Assembly (NCBI GenBank): GCA_900404475.1
Contig: OUQQ01000288.1
Coordinates: 1 to 23,879, forward strand
DNA from: Spongospora subterranea
Taxonomy: Eukaryota; Endomyxa; Phytomyxea; Plasmodiophorida; Plasmodiophoridae
Length of the DNA stretch: 23,879 bases
Direction: 5' to 3'
Shown: positions 1 to 10,700 of the stretch, piece after piece
Layout of the letters: each line of letters opens with the position of its first letter
Numbering within the stretch: the stretch's first letter is position 1
Program-made: the position numbers and the translations under genes
The notes under the pieces: model-generated
The model's input: only the letters and a program-made list of their open reading frames with translations
Databases searched by the model: none
Told to the model about the DNA's origin: nothing

Positions 1-833
1 CCGGTGGGAAACGCACTTCTCCCACGCTACTTTTTCAACCTCGGGCCACGCTAGAAACATGTTCAGTTAGCGATTTAGAGTTTAGCGCGACGGGTGGGGA
101 TGCTCGAAGTTTTAAAAACTCGGTGAACCGGACTAACATTGTTGAACGGAGGGAGTATTCGTTGATGATCAGGCGGCGGTCGGATTAGCAGCACCCTGCA
201 GCTTCATGATGGATTCATCGACCTCAACGAATCATGTTCTTGAGTGAGCGATTGACAGCAAAAATTACCCCACCACGCTCCCGGTTTGTCAAGCTAATTA
301 GTAAATATCATCGAGAGTTGGGAGGTTCGTCCCTATCAGGGGAGAACCATCCAGTAGGACATTGACGGTCCGTATCAATCAAAATCATATTGCATTGACG
401 TTCAGCCTGAGCTGTTTTTCCAGTTTTTCTCATGAAAGCCGACTCAATATTCTTGGGCAACCGTTATCTGATGTAGCGCCAAGCAACGTTCGTGCTGATC
501 TTCGTATGCCACGTTCGTCTAGTCATTTTTTTGAGAGCCGTCAATATCCCACCACGATCTGTCATCAGGGGTTCCGATACTTTTTGTCGATAGTAATACA
601 ACAGTCCCCGTTAGATGCATTGAAATCATCTTTAAACAGAGATACCGGTTGGTTCAGGAAGATCCCAATAACAGCACATATTACCATGAGAGAGCTGGAA
701 TGTTATTCATATCATTCTCCTGATCGTCAAAGCGTACCCAATCGTCAACTCGCAATTCATCGTGAGGAATCTGGGTTTGGTCAACACCCCTGAGAGTCGT
801 TGGAGAGGCAACAGCCTCGTTCCCTCTCCAAAC
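1..833. other. Left-edge region and 5' flank of the NIPA gene, no gene identified
   Basis: I see no supported gene here. A 143-codon frame at 362-793 on the + strand has no recognisable motif and a composition that looks random, so I do not call it. The last few hundred bases are presumably the promoter and 5' untranslated region of the downstream NIPA-type gene. An AUG at 762 lies in frame with the chosen start at 834, but the added residues do not look like family sequence. Confidence 0.5.
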
Positions 834-2258
834 ATGTCCAGCGACTCCTCGCCGACGGTCGAGGAGAACCCTCATCTGTGGATATTGGGTGCCGGTTTGG
901 CCATAGCCGGGTCGATCATGTCAACGCTCGGCGTAAATATCCAGAAGTACACGTTCAAGACGAACGCGAATCGGCCATCTGGCGGCGAACACATCGCCTA
1001 TTGGAAAGACCCATTATGGTGTCTTGGACTGGGTCTGGTCGTGGCCGGATCGGTCGGGGATTTCTCAGCTCTCGGGTTCGCCGCCCAATCGATCGTCGCC
1101 CCGGTGGGCGGGTCGACGTTGGTCGCCAATCTCGTGTTCGCCATGATCTGGCTGAAAGAGCGGATCAGCTACAGGGATATGGCGGGGACGACCATGATCC
1201 TGTCGGGTTCGATCCTCGCCGTCGTGTTCGGCAACCACCAGGAGGTCACCTACACGTTGGAGCAGCTGTTGACCCTCTATCGCGGGAGTTTGTTCATCGG
1301 ATACGGGTGCGCCGTTCTCGCGATCGTTATCGCATTGGCCATCGTCGTCAATCATTGCGAATTGACATTGCGAGCGATCGCACGAAAACAGGTTGAACTC
1401 GATCAAGGACGTTCTTCTCTGTCCAACGAAGCCATTACTAGTATTCGCCAAGATATGGTTGAACTTGATCTATCATACGCCCCATTCGTTAAGGTCAGGA
1501 ATATCAACCGCATTTGATCATTGGATATCTATATTCATTTAGCGCGTTTTTGCTTTCGGACAATATATCAGTCTGTAATTTTCTCGAGTTTCACTGATTC
1601 ACATTGTCTGCAGTGGCATCCGTTCAGTCTCTGCACATTATCTGGTACTTTGGGGGCGCAATCGATCCTGTTCGCCAAGTGCATGGCGGTTCTGTTGAGG
1701 AGGACGTTTGAGGGCGACAACCAGTTCGATAAACTGCTCACGTATCTGTTCATCGTGTCGTGCACCGTCACGATCAGTGGGCAGATCCATTTCCTGGCCA
1801 TGGCGCTGCAGAGATTTGATGCCCTTTACGTCGTCCCCGTGTTCCAATGCGCCTTCATCGGGATATCGACGCTGGGCGGAATCTGTTTTTTCAAAGAGTT
1901 CGCCACGTTCGATCTGATACAGAGTTTCATGTTCCCCATTGGGCTCACGATGACGTTGATTGGCGTTTACCTGTTATCGCAAAGGAAAATGTCGGGGACC
2001 GCAGCACGATCAACAGAGTTAGTGACGAGACCAGATCGCCCTGGATTCAGCCATCGGTCCAATCTGGAGACGCGCAAAAGCGCGGAGGAGTTCAACGATG
2101 AGATGGACGGAATGACGCCATTGGTTCCGCTATTAAGCGCCGCTTGGAAGCTGAAACGATCGCTGACTAGCGATGAGCTGGATTTCGTATTAGATCCCAA
2201 CTGGGTGGAGATGTCGGTGAAAGAGTTAACATCGCGAGAGGAACCAGGTGGAGAATAA
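834..2258 (+). CDS. NIPA-family magnesium transporter, two exons
   Basis: Predicted polytopic membrane protein of the NIPA (DUF803) family, whose characterised members carry Mg2+ across plasma or endosomal membranes. Exon 1 is 834-1493 and exon 2 is 1614-2258, giving about 434 residues. Family signatures are a first helix beginning GAGLAIAGSIMSTLG followed by VNIQKYTF, the block PLWCLGLGLVVAGSVGDFSA, then SIVAPVGGSTLVANLVFA and LKERISYRD, and in exon 2 SGTLGAQSILFAKC. About eight to nine hydrophobic segments are visible, followed by a soluble acidic tail of about 90 residues. The AUG at 834 has A at -3 and lies just before the first helix. The intron begins GTCAGG at 1494 (GTTAAG at 1488 is an in-frame alternative) and ends CTGCAG at 1613, with an ACTGATT branch-like motif. 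Codons in exon 1 are richer in G/C at third positions than in the genes to the right. Substrate specificity cannot be read from sequence. Confidence 0.9.
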
Positions 2259-2644
2259 CCACTTTAGAGCCGGGATAGTTTCACCAATAACAAATATACA
2301 TTTGAGTGTTTTGTCTCTTCAACGATCTTGCTGAGATTTACCAGGTTCTGTTGGAATTGCCATTGGGTATTGTTTCAAAAGGGCATTTCAACACTTGTGG
2401 AACCGACAGAGTTTGTTTCAGTGAATACAAAATCTGCAGATGTGCCGCAACATCAACCGGATCGGTTGCACAGCAATCTGTAACTGTTGATCGATGGCCA
2501 TACTGACGAGGGGGCGACTACACACAGTTGAAACACAACCAGAGGTACCAGAGCCGGATCAGATTACTGTACCCCCTCGTCATACGATATAACCAATTCC
2601 CTCGGCGTGTTTCGCCACTTGAAATTCCAAAATCCTAACACGTA
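2259..2644. other. Intergenic, NIPA 3' flank and Kazal-gene promoter
   Basis: This 386-base gap separates two genes on the same strand. A 66-codon frame (2306-2506) shows no motif. I see no clear poly(A) signal or TATA element and no RNA gene. Confidence 0.5.
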
Positions 2645-3988
2645 ATGAGGACCGGTTTGACGATTGTCGTGGCGGTGCTGGTTGTCGCACTCGGACACGC
2701 ATGCATGTGTCCAGCAAGATCTCTGTGCATGAAGGCAATGACGGCCGACTACTTGTTCAAGGGAGTGGCGGTTTCGGTCAACTCTTCGATGACGTCCCAT
2801 CAGATCACGTTCCGCGTCACGAAGTGGCTGAACTCTCCATACTCTGGCGCTACAGAGAACGAGATCGTCGTAAGGACTCCTCTCAACGAAGCTGGGTGTG
2901 GAATTCGAGGACAGATCGTGACTGGGACTGAATACGCCATGAGCGCCGATTCACAGAAATGGTCGACATCATGCGGGATCATCCATGTCTGGTCGACGTT
3001 GCCTCCACAAGACGCTCAGCTATTAAATGGCGGAGGTCGATGCCCAATCTGCCAAACGTTGAAATGCGGAGCCCAGCAGAACTGTGTCGTTGTCAGCGAC
3101 AGTTCGGCGTATTGTGCAGATACATGCAGCTCTGGTCGCTGCCCACCTGACCAAACCTGTAAACTTGAAGCGGTTGAGTGTATCAAGGCACCATGCCCAC
3201 CGGTGGCCAGATGTGTGCCAACCCCTGTTCCTACCAGGTCCTGCTTATCGATGTGCTCGGCAATCTATCAGCCGTTATGTGGTAGTGATGGAATCACCTA
3301 CAGCAACAATTGCACATTATCGAACGCCAAATGTTCGAACCCTGGTTTAGCAGTATCCCATCCTGGGGTGTGTTGCACCAAACAGTGCTGCAAGTTCAAG
3401 CAATGTCGCCCATTTGCCACTGGGGAATACTGTGCTGATGTTTGCCATCCTCAGCGATGCAACAACGGGCTCACTTGTGTCCTGAAGCCCCCTCCGTCGT
3501 GTCCTCAAGAACCATGTCCTCCTATCGCCACCTGTGTCAACAAATGCAAAAAGCTCGATATATGCCCAATGTATTTTCGTCCGTCGTGCGCCAACAATGG
3601 CGTCACATACGGAAACGATTGTTTGTTCCAACAAGCACAGTGTAATAATCCGAACCTGGCCATCATCCATGATGGTGTTTGCGACCAAAACGCAGCAAGC
3701 AATTGCGGTCAACAACTATGTCCAGACATCTGGCAACCCGTTTGTGGATCAGATGGGAAAACCTACGGCAATAGCTGTTTTTTCAACTTAGCGCAATGCA
3801 AAGACCAAAAACTGTCAATCGCGAGTGAAGGAATATGTCAATGTGATAAAGCATGCCCTAAATCCATTGCTCCCGTTTGCTCAAATCAAGGGGTCACGTA
3901 CGGAAATCGTTGCCTTCTCGACGTTGACGCTTGTAAAAACCCGAACATCTGGTGGCAAATGGATGGGGAGTGTCAAAAATGTCAATAA
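2645..3988 (+). CDS. Secreted multidomain protein: TIMP-like NTR domain plus four Kazal domains
   Basis: Intronless, 447 residues. A signal peptide (about 1-19, ending ALGHA) precedes CMC, the Cys-X-Cys start typical of mature TIMP/netrin-like domains; that domain would span about 20-125 with Cys20, 22, 28, 85 and 110. Four Kazal-type domains follow at about 200-243, 301-346, 354-398 and 400-443, recognised by the pattern C-x(2-3)-C...P-x-C...G-x-TY-x-N-x-C; the third has the full VCGSDGKTYGNSC core. Two other Cys-rich modules (about 133-190 and 246-297), each ending in a CPPxAxC motif, sit before Kazal 1 and between Kazal 1 and 2. By analogy with ovomucoid numbering (P1 two residues after the second Cys) the P1 residues would be Ala, Met, Asp and Lys, implying different protease targets. 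Kazal domains inhibit serine proteases and TIMP N-domains inhibit metalloproteases. The inhibitory role is inferred; an adhesive or matrix role is possible. Confidence 0.9.
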   Translation: MRTGLTIVVAVLVVALGHACMCPARSLCMKAMTADYLFKGVAVSVNSSMTSHQITFRVTKWLNSPYSGATENEIVVRTPLNEAGCGIRGQIVTGTEYAMSADSQKWSTSCGIIHVWSTLPPQDAQLLNGGGRCPICQTLKCGAQQNCVVVSDSSAYCADTCSSGRCPPDQTCKLEAVECIKAPCPPVARCVPTPVPTRSCLSMCSAIYQPLCGSDGITYSNNCTLSNAKCSNPGLAVSHPGVCCTKQCCKFKQCRPFATGEYCADVCHPQRCNNGLTCVLKPPPSCPQEPCPPIATCVNKCKKLDICPMYFRPSCANNGVTYGNDCLFQQAQCNNPNLAIIHDGVCDQNAASNCGQQLCPDIWQPVCGSDGKTYGNSCFFNLAQCKDQKLSIASEGICQCDKACPKSIAPVCSNQGVTYGNRCLLDVDACKNPNIWWQMDGECQKCQ

Positions 3989-4371
3989 CTCTTACACCAT
4001 ATCCATCAAATACAGTCCTTTGGTTTTTCATGCGATTTTTCAATTGAACCGTTTCTCGAGTGTACTTTAGAAAGGAATCGGATCATGACTTTTTAGTCAA
4101 GGTATCATTCAATGAATTTTTAGTTAATCTGACTGAGAGTGAAATAACAAGGAATGGGTGATTTGACTACCGGTCGATCATTCTCATCGACCAAGAAGTT
4201 GGTCGGTATTTTTTGTTTCAGAACCCATATGTACTAACCGGATTCTACAAGACAGACAAAGCTCGGTTGGAAACTTCGTCGTCATCGTTTAGTGACGACT
4301 ATTTACCCTCCGTAGACACAGACTCAAGTAATGAGGCTAAAAATGTATAAAGTTAAACAAATAACACTGGT
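3989..4371. other. Convergent intergenic region
   Basis: This is the 3' space between the Kazal gene (+) and the desaturase gene (-). It is A/T-rich. I see no gene; the frame at 4331-4630 is antisense to desaturase exon 7 and is not a gene. Confidence 0.5.
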
Positions 4372-5848
4372 TCAGGCTGCCTCTTCGCGTTCACTGATAA
4401 GTGTACCAACTAGCATCATTTCCAGCAGATTGCGAGCAGCTTTTGAATGTGTATGGCGCTTCGAGTACATCTCTTGGACATGCTGGGGTGGGGCTGAGGC
4501 CATCGACTTCAACAGTTGGTCACCACCAGGATGGTCTTTGATGAAGTTTGCAACATCGTATACTCTGAAAAAGATTTGTGAAATTGAACTTGTTGATATC
4601 GGAGATATACACTTACTTCCCATTAAGTGACACCCACAATTTGCCATTGTCTCTTGCATTCAAATATTCTGATGTTGAAATTTCAACGTCGTTGAGAGCG
4701 GGATCAGGCCAAATAATGCTTTGCTTGACACCCAGTAATCTCGACTCTTGAACTTGATAACTAGTTGTAAAAGTCGGTCAATCACATAATCAGGGATTAT
4801 AGGACCATTTTACGGACGTACATAGCTTTACGGATCTCATTTTCATTAGGATGCTTCAAATCATACACGAGTCCGAAGAATCGAGCAATCTCGATAATAC
4901 GGCGAGTAGGGTCGTAATGATACCTGTCGGAAACCGTGTAAGGTACAACAAGTTGCTCAGAAAGTTATCTCACCATTTGAGACCATTTTGGTAACTGTAT
5001 GAGAACGCATGATGGAAGCCGTGATTTCCTTCCCCAAATGTGAGAAGAGCCGTTAACAGATGGTCTTTGGCGGATGTTTCATTAGAATATTCATTGTGTC
5101 CAAGCCAGTGAGCAAGAGAGTTAACACACCTGACGAAAACAAGGATAAATTACACTAAAAATACTGAAATAGACAAATATACCAGGTAGAATGCCAAGTG
5201 AATAGACGAGCCCATAAACCGCCATACACTAGCGCTTGTACAGGAGAATGGTAAAATATCAGAAGAGGCATACCGAATGCAACAAATAGTCCTTGGTAAA
5301 CGTATGTTTTATGCTGGAACATAACGACCCAGTCCTAATGAAAAATAAGAAACGCCCTGATTGAGCAGATCAAGCAATCTTACCTTTTTCAGATCGTTGA
5401 CATTGATTAGGCGAAGATACTCTGAACGATCAACTTTGTGGAACATCCATAAGCAGTGGGAATACAAAAACCCGCGGTTCGGAGCTAAAAACAGATGTTA
5501 ACATGCTAATGGCACAAAATAATGAATATGGTCACCGTATGGATCAGCTGGAGTATCAGGAAACGAATGGTGTAGCCGATGGAGTCTGCTCCACCAGAGG
5601 ATGGATCCTTGCAAAGCACCCGCACCCCAGAACGCCCACCAAGCTCGCCATGCCGTAATTGCTTCATAGGATTTATGGCAAAATAGCCGATGATACCCGA
5701 CTGTGATAGCCAGGCCGGTCATCAGGTACATGGTGGCAAACGCGTAGACTCCTGTCCATGTTATCGGGACGTAGATGGCGCCGAGAACTGCAAGAACGTG
5801 ATATGAGGACACAAACCCCAAAGGAATCCAGTCAATGTGGACCCCCAT
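4372..5848 (-). CDS. Acyl-CoA delta-9 desaturase with C-terminal cytochrome b5 domain (OLE1-like)
   Basis: Di-iron ER-membrane enzyme that inserts the first double bond into stearoyl/palmitoyl-CoA; the fused b5 domain supplies electrons. Seven exons join in frame: 5848-5536, 5484-5384, 5334-5183, 5129-4974, 4923-4822, 4760-4617 and 4564-4372, with introns of 49-61 nt, giving 386 residues. Histidine boxes are HRLFCH (53-58), HRLHH (90-94) and NHGFHH (224-229), and NSLAH (192-196) holds the Asn and His that also bind metal in SCD1. The b5 domain (about 285-380) has the heme motif DHPGG (333-337) and a second candidate heme His at 360/362. A C-terminal b5 fusion is the usual fungal arrangement. 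The start at 5848 gives a short N-terminus. The frame stays open upstream without an ATG, and a CTACAG acceptor ending at 5895 could mark a missed 5' exon. Confidence 0.94.
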
Positions 5849-7757
5849 CGCTGAATCAATCGGACACGAGCTGGGAGAACGTTGAACCTCCGAACTGTAG
5901 ATCGTTTCAGTAATGATGATGGGACCGTGACGGTACAGTTACTCAGTGGCCACTAGCGAAGCAGTGCTCCCCTTACAATGCGCAACTGCGCAACTGAGGC
6001 GAAGCTCGGACGCCGAGCACCAGCCCGTCAAGAGATAAACGGTTAACGTGACTGGGAGATGAGCAGTTGGCGGGATCTTGATATACCAAGTCAAAGTCGG
6101 GTCGGGTTCGGATTAACTGTAGTTGTTCAAGTCATGTTCGGGGTGGTTTTCGCACATCTCTGACGGGACTGCTGCTGCCCTACAGTTGCCCGATTGTAAG
6201 GTTAAGTACAGTTGGCTGGCTTGGGCGTAGGCGCAACACGCACTTTCCGACTTGGCGCCTGCCTAACTACAGTACACGGACGGGGTTGGACCTTCTGAGC
6301 GTGCCATGACGAGATGGCAGCTTGTATTTATTGGATCGGTGTGAAACAGATTCAGGGTACAGCTTGTACATGTCAGAAAGGTTTGTCCAACCGGAAATCG
6401 TTCGTTCAAAAATTGACCACTGATCCTGTTGATATCGTTGAGCTGCTAAGCGCCCTCAGTCGTTTTCCCGCTTGTTTATTGTTGCGCCTTCTGCTGCTTG
6501 TTGTTCATCGATGGTCGCCACCCCGGATCTTGTTCGGTTCGGCGACGGACACGACCTGTGCCGCGTGTTTCTCGGGTCCAAAACGGCTCAACAGACGTTT
6601 ACGGAACAGCTCCAGGGCGGACCGAAAGCTATCCCTCCAGTAGCAGTCGGTGCGACTAAAAAGAAGTTTTAGCAAGACCAACAGTTGCCACTTGTCGCCG
6701 CTAAATCCCTTTTACTTGCAGTCCTGATGAAATCTGGACTGTTTATGGATGAAATCAAGGTCTTAGCGATGGGGTTTGATGATGAACCATAATGTGTTTT
6801 GACAAATTATGTTCCAGAATTGTCATCATTGTGAGTTTTGGATTCTGTTGACTAAAGCATGTCTGCTGTCTGATAGTGACACCAAACTCAGGCGAAAGTA
6901 CTGCGAATCTGGGCACATATTTTTTTTTAGATATTTATGGTTCATCATCACACATCGCTATTTTGATTCTCTTTCATCGAACGCTCCATCTATATGGGTC
7001 TTGTCCAATTATCATCTTCTTGATCTCCCATGTCGTAACACTCTAGCAAGGGCGTGTCTCTCAAACCGGCATTCGTAAGCGGCGGCTTTTTCAAAACAGA
7101 GGCTTTGCTTCATTTGCTATTGTGTGTATTCCTTAAACTTGACGGATGTGTGTGCAACTGCAGCACTGCTTGCCTACCATCGTATCCTCTAGATTTTACA
7201 GTTTTAGATCGGAATGACGCAACGGAAACTCTTGACTCGTTTCAGGTTTTGCTGTGTTAAAACCTTACTCCATGTTTCACGTTATGCTCATTTGGATTAC
7301 CGATAACGATATGCGCTGCCAGCAAAAGCCTGCAAGTAATATCCTACGACCACGATCACGCTTACCATTCTCTTTATTTCACTAGCTAAGCGCAGTCCTA
7401 CATAGCATTGCGTTGAACCTTCAGAGTTTGAAACATAATTCCAGTGGAGTTTTCCCAACGTTAGAAGTTGTTTTCACGATCCTTGCAGAGAAAATGAATG
7501 TGATACGGAAGTGAACGTGGCGGTATAGGTACTTGCGGCATCTGCGCTCGCAACTGAACTGTGGGGATGTTTTTGTCCCGATATGCTTTTCTCTACGCGA
7601 TGAGCATCAAAGATAAGATCTTTTCAGTATCAATGGTGAATTTAGAGTCGAATCGGAAGACAGGGCACTGGCCTTCTTGAGAAGCGGTTACGTTATCGCA
7701 AGCCGGTCTGAATACGATTAAAAAGAAACTACAAATATATTTTTATGGACATTGATG
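5849..7757. other. 1.9 kb gene-poor region
   Basis: This is the longest stretch without a firm gene. The left part (5940-6300) is G/C-rich and presumably includes the desaturase promoter; it contains the short tandem TGCGCAAC-TGCGCAAC at about 5979. The right part (6690-7750) is A/T-rich with only motif-less frames (6809-7078, 7054-7260). One small + strand frame at 6511-6672 is listed separately. I see no tRNA, no transposon ends and no long repeats. Confidence 0.45.
6511..6672 (+). CDS. Possible small protein, unrecognised
   Basis: A 53-codon frame from ATG to TAG starts MVATPDLVRFGDGHDLCRVF and ends in a basic ATKKKF tail. Its codons are rich in G/C at third positions, like NIPA exon 1 and unlike the A/T-rich bases after it, which is the main reason to record it. 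An overlapping frame (6314-6643) could supply an upstream exon through GT/AG pairs, but I could not settle a model. I do not recognise the family. It may be a real small or last exon, or chance. Confidence 0.27.
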   Translation: MVATPDLVRFGDGHDLCRVFLGSKTAQQTFTEQLQGGPKAIPPVAVGATKKKF

Positions 7758-10700
7758 CTATAAAATACACTGCTTGATTTGTTCTGTAAAGATTCTATCG
7801 GCAGTCTCCAACATGATATCAGATACTTCCTCATCAAAATTCCATTCTTCACTTCTGACATCGGCAGCAATCATTGCTTCCAATGCATCATTTTGATTGT
7901 CCACAGTTTCCTCTGAGTTCACTATCTTCATCACGTCGTCAATCAAGGCTTGGAGAGTAGGAGGTGACCAGAAATGGTCTAATAATCGTCTGTCAAATCA
8001 AATAAATTGTGAGGAACGATTACAAGTGTGGAGATTTGACCTTCTTCTATTGATGTGGCAGTACTGCGGAGGGGGTTCGATCTGATGCCGGTTTTTCTGA
8101 AGAACTTCTCCAAAAATGTCGTATACAAACTCCCTAAACTCTGACTCGGCTGCGCTAGCGTCTGGGAAGAAGTTCTTCTCAATTCGCTGATACGTCTTCA
8201 AGTCGAGTATTAGTGGAGCTTGCCAATCAACCGGCCCGATAACTTCCATGACGACAGAAAGATACCGGGTAATTGCAATAGGAGATTGAGCAATTGCAAT
8301 TCTGGCTAGGTTTGGTGAATCTATATAAAGTAAGATACACAAACCAAGTATACATTTCATCCATCTTACCGTTACCAATTTCTTGTGCAGAAGTCCAACA
8401 CTCCGATTTGACGCACTCAGCCAAAGCATCGAGATCAAGGTCGTCCTGATCCTAGAATACAATCAGCGATTTGGCGAAGTGCCAAAAGAGAGACTGCCTA
8501 ACAAGGAGGGTTGCTGACGGGTCGTCCATAAGCAATTTCATTTGTTGCATTGCTTTTTCTTTACGGGCATCCTGGAAATTGCTGTCAAAATGGCACTCAT
8601 TGTTTAACACAGCGGGGATAACTCCTAAAACTGGGTCAATGTTTTCCAGCATAGAAACAACCTCAGCTCTTACCGGAATAATCCAATTCGGATATAGATT
8701 GCGATATAGAAGACCATATTTGTCGAGACAGGGCATCAGCAACTGACACTTCTGATTGACCGATTAAGCAGTTGATAACACAGAAACAGAATACCATTAC
8801 CGTCCAGTACTTCAAATAATAGATGATTTTCCAGAGGGAGGCCTGGGGACGCTTCGTCATCAGGATGTGGTGGAGCAGTAAGAACCGATTCGCTAACGCC
8901 AGAAAGGATATTCGTTGATAAGGTGAGAGCAGGTTCGGCATTCGTTAGACGTATGGAATCATGGAATTCAGTTTCGATTTTTTTTACATCTTCAAAAACT
9001 TCAGGATCCAACCGATTGTGATGAAATTCAGCTGTTTTAACATCATCAACATGATTGTCGGCACTTTCAAAATCACCGGTGCCAACGTGAGGCTCCGCAA
9101 CAAATTGTGGACAATCAGCAGATTCCGATGTGATGAAAACGGGTGAGCTGAGACCTCGATCAGTTAAGGACAGTCCTTGATCTATAAGGTGGGAAGAAAC
9201 AACCGAATAATTTTCGTCAGGGGAAGCATCGCCAACATCACAGGTGCTACAAACTCCAGCTTTAATCTCACCATAAACGCATCCGGGATGAACGCTTGCC
9301 GCCACTGAATTTGTTGTGTCACAGTCTTGCGATGAACCGCGATTATTCGGGAAATTACAGGAGACCATGGATTCCTCAGAAAAAATTGATTGCGTTGCTG
9401 TAATATCTTTGCTGAGAGAAGTCGCAGACTCGTGGAAATTGCATTCATGAGCGTAAATGGATTCTGCAACACAATTCGAGTCCAAAATAGTGTCTACTAC
9501 CATTGAGGCGCCGTGAGGAACAACCTTGGGATCCGCGATTGGATCGGGTTCGACAGAAGAAACTGGGAGCCCGCCCTCGACAACATTGGAACCATATGAT
9601 GACTTGACTGGGACATGGAGAACATCGTCGTGCGGTGCCAGCAAATCGAATAAGTAGCTTTCATCTTCACTATTGGAGGATTCCCTGATTTCGTCAATGA
9701 TCTCCTCTGTATCCTCAGTCGAGACGACACCAGGAGACAATGTTGTTATCGTATCCGAAGCATTGAACAAAATGGATGTTTGACTCACTGGATCCAACAA
9801 AGGGACATTGACGGCTGCAGCTTCATCAATAACAGGAAGCGTCTCAGAAGGAGCTTCGTCAAATAGCTCGGTGACCTTCAATGAACCCTGACGATCGGCA
9901 TCGTAGAAATCGGTTTGGTACGGGGCAGAATCAGATTCGTCAGGGGAACCGGCGCACGTCGGATCGCACTCATATGTTAGATGTGGAGGGACGGTTTCTT
10001 GAGATACTGAACCCAGTAAAGAAGGAACATTGACGGCTGTAGCTCCATCCGAAACGGCAAAAGTTTCAGTATGGCTTTCGTGAGATAGATCGGTAGCATT
10101 CAACGACAATTGACGATCGACATCGTGAAAATCGGTTTGGTACGGGACAGAATCAGATTCGTCAGCGGAAACGGCACTCATCGGATCAAATTCATATGTT
10201 AGATTACTTGGAGGGACGGGTTCTTGAAATACTGGATCCAGTAAAGAAGGAACATTAACGGTTACGGCATCACCCGAAACGGGACACGCTTCCGAAGGGT
10301 TTCGGTGAGACAGATCCGTAGCATTCAACGACAATTGACAATCGGCATCGTGAAAGTCGCTTCGGTACGGGGCAGAGCCAGATTCGTCAGCGGAAACGGC
10401 ACTTATCGGATCGCACTCATTCGTTAGATTACTTGGAGGGACGGTTCCTTGAAATACTGGATCCAGTAAAGCCCGACCATTGACAGAGGTAGCTCCATCA
10501 TGAATGGCAGAAGCTTCAAAATGGCGTTCGTAAGACAGGTCGGTAGCATCAAATGACAAATGACGATCGGCATCGTAGAAATCGCTTCGGTACGGGGCAG
10601 AGTCAGAATCGTCAGCGGAAATGGCACTTATCGGATCGCACTCATATGCTAGAGTACTTGGAGGGAGGGTTTCTTGAAATACTTGATCCAGTGAAGAAGA

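Noticed and set aside
362..793. 143-codon + strand frame upstream of NIPA
   Set aside because: No motif, no codon bias, and composition like random sequence.
1065..1451. 128-codon - strand frame
   Set aside because: Antisense shadow of NIPA exon 1, caused by its G/C-rich codons.
3347..3715. 122-codon - strand frame
   Set aside because: Antisense to the Kazal domains, whose Cys pattern proves the + strand.
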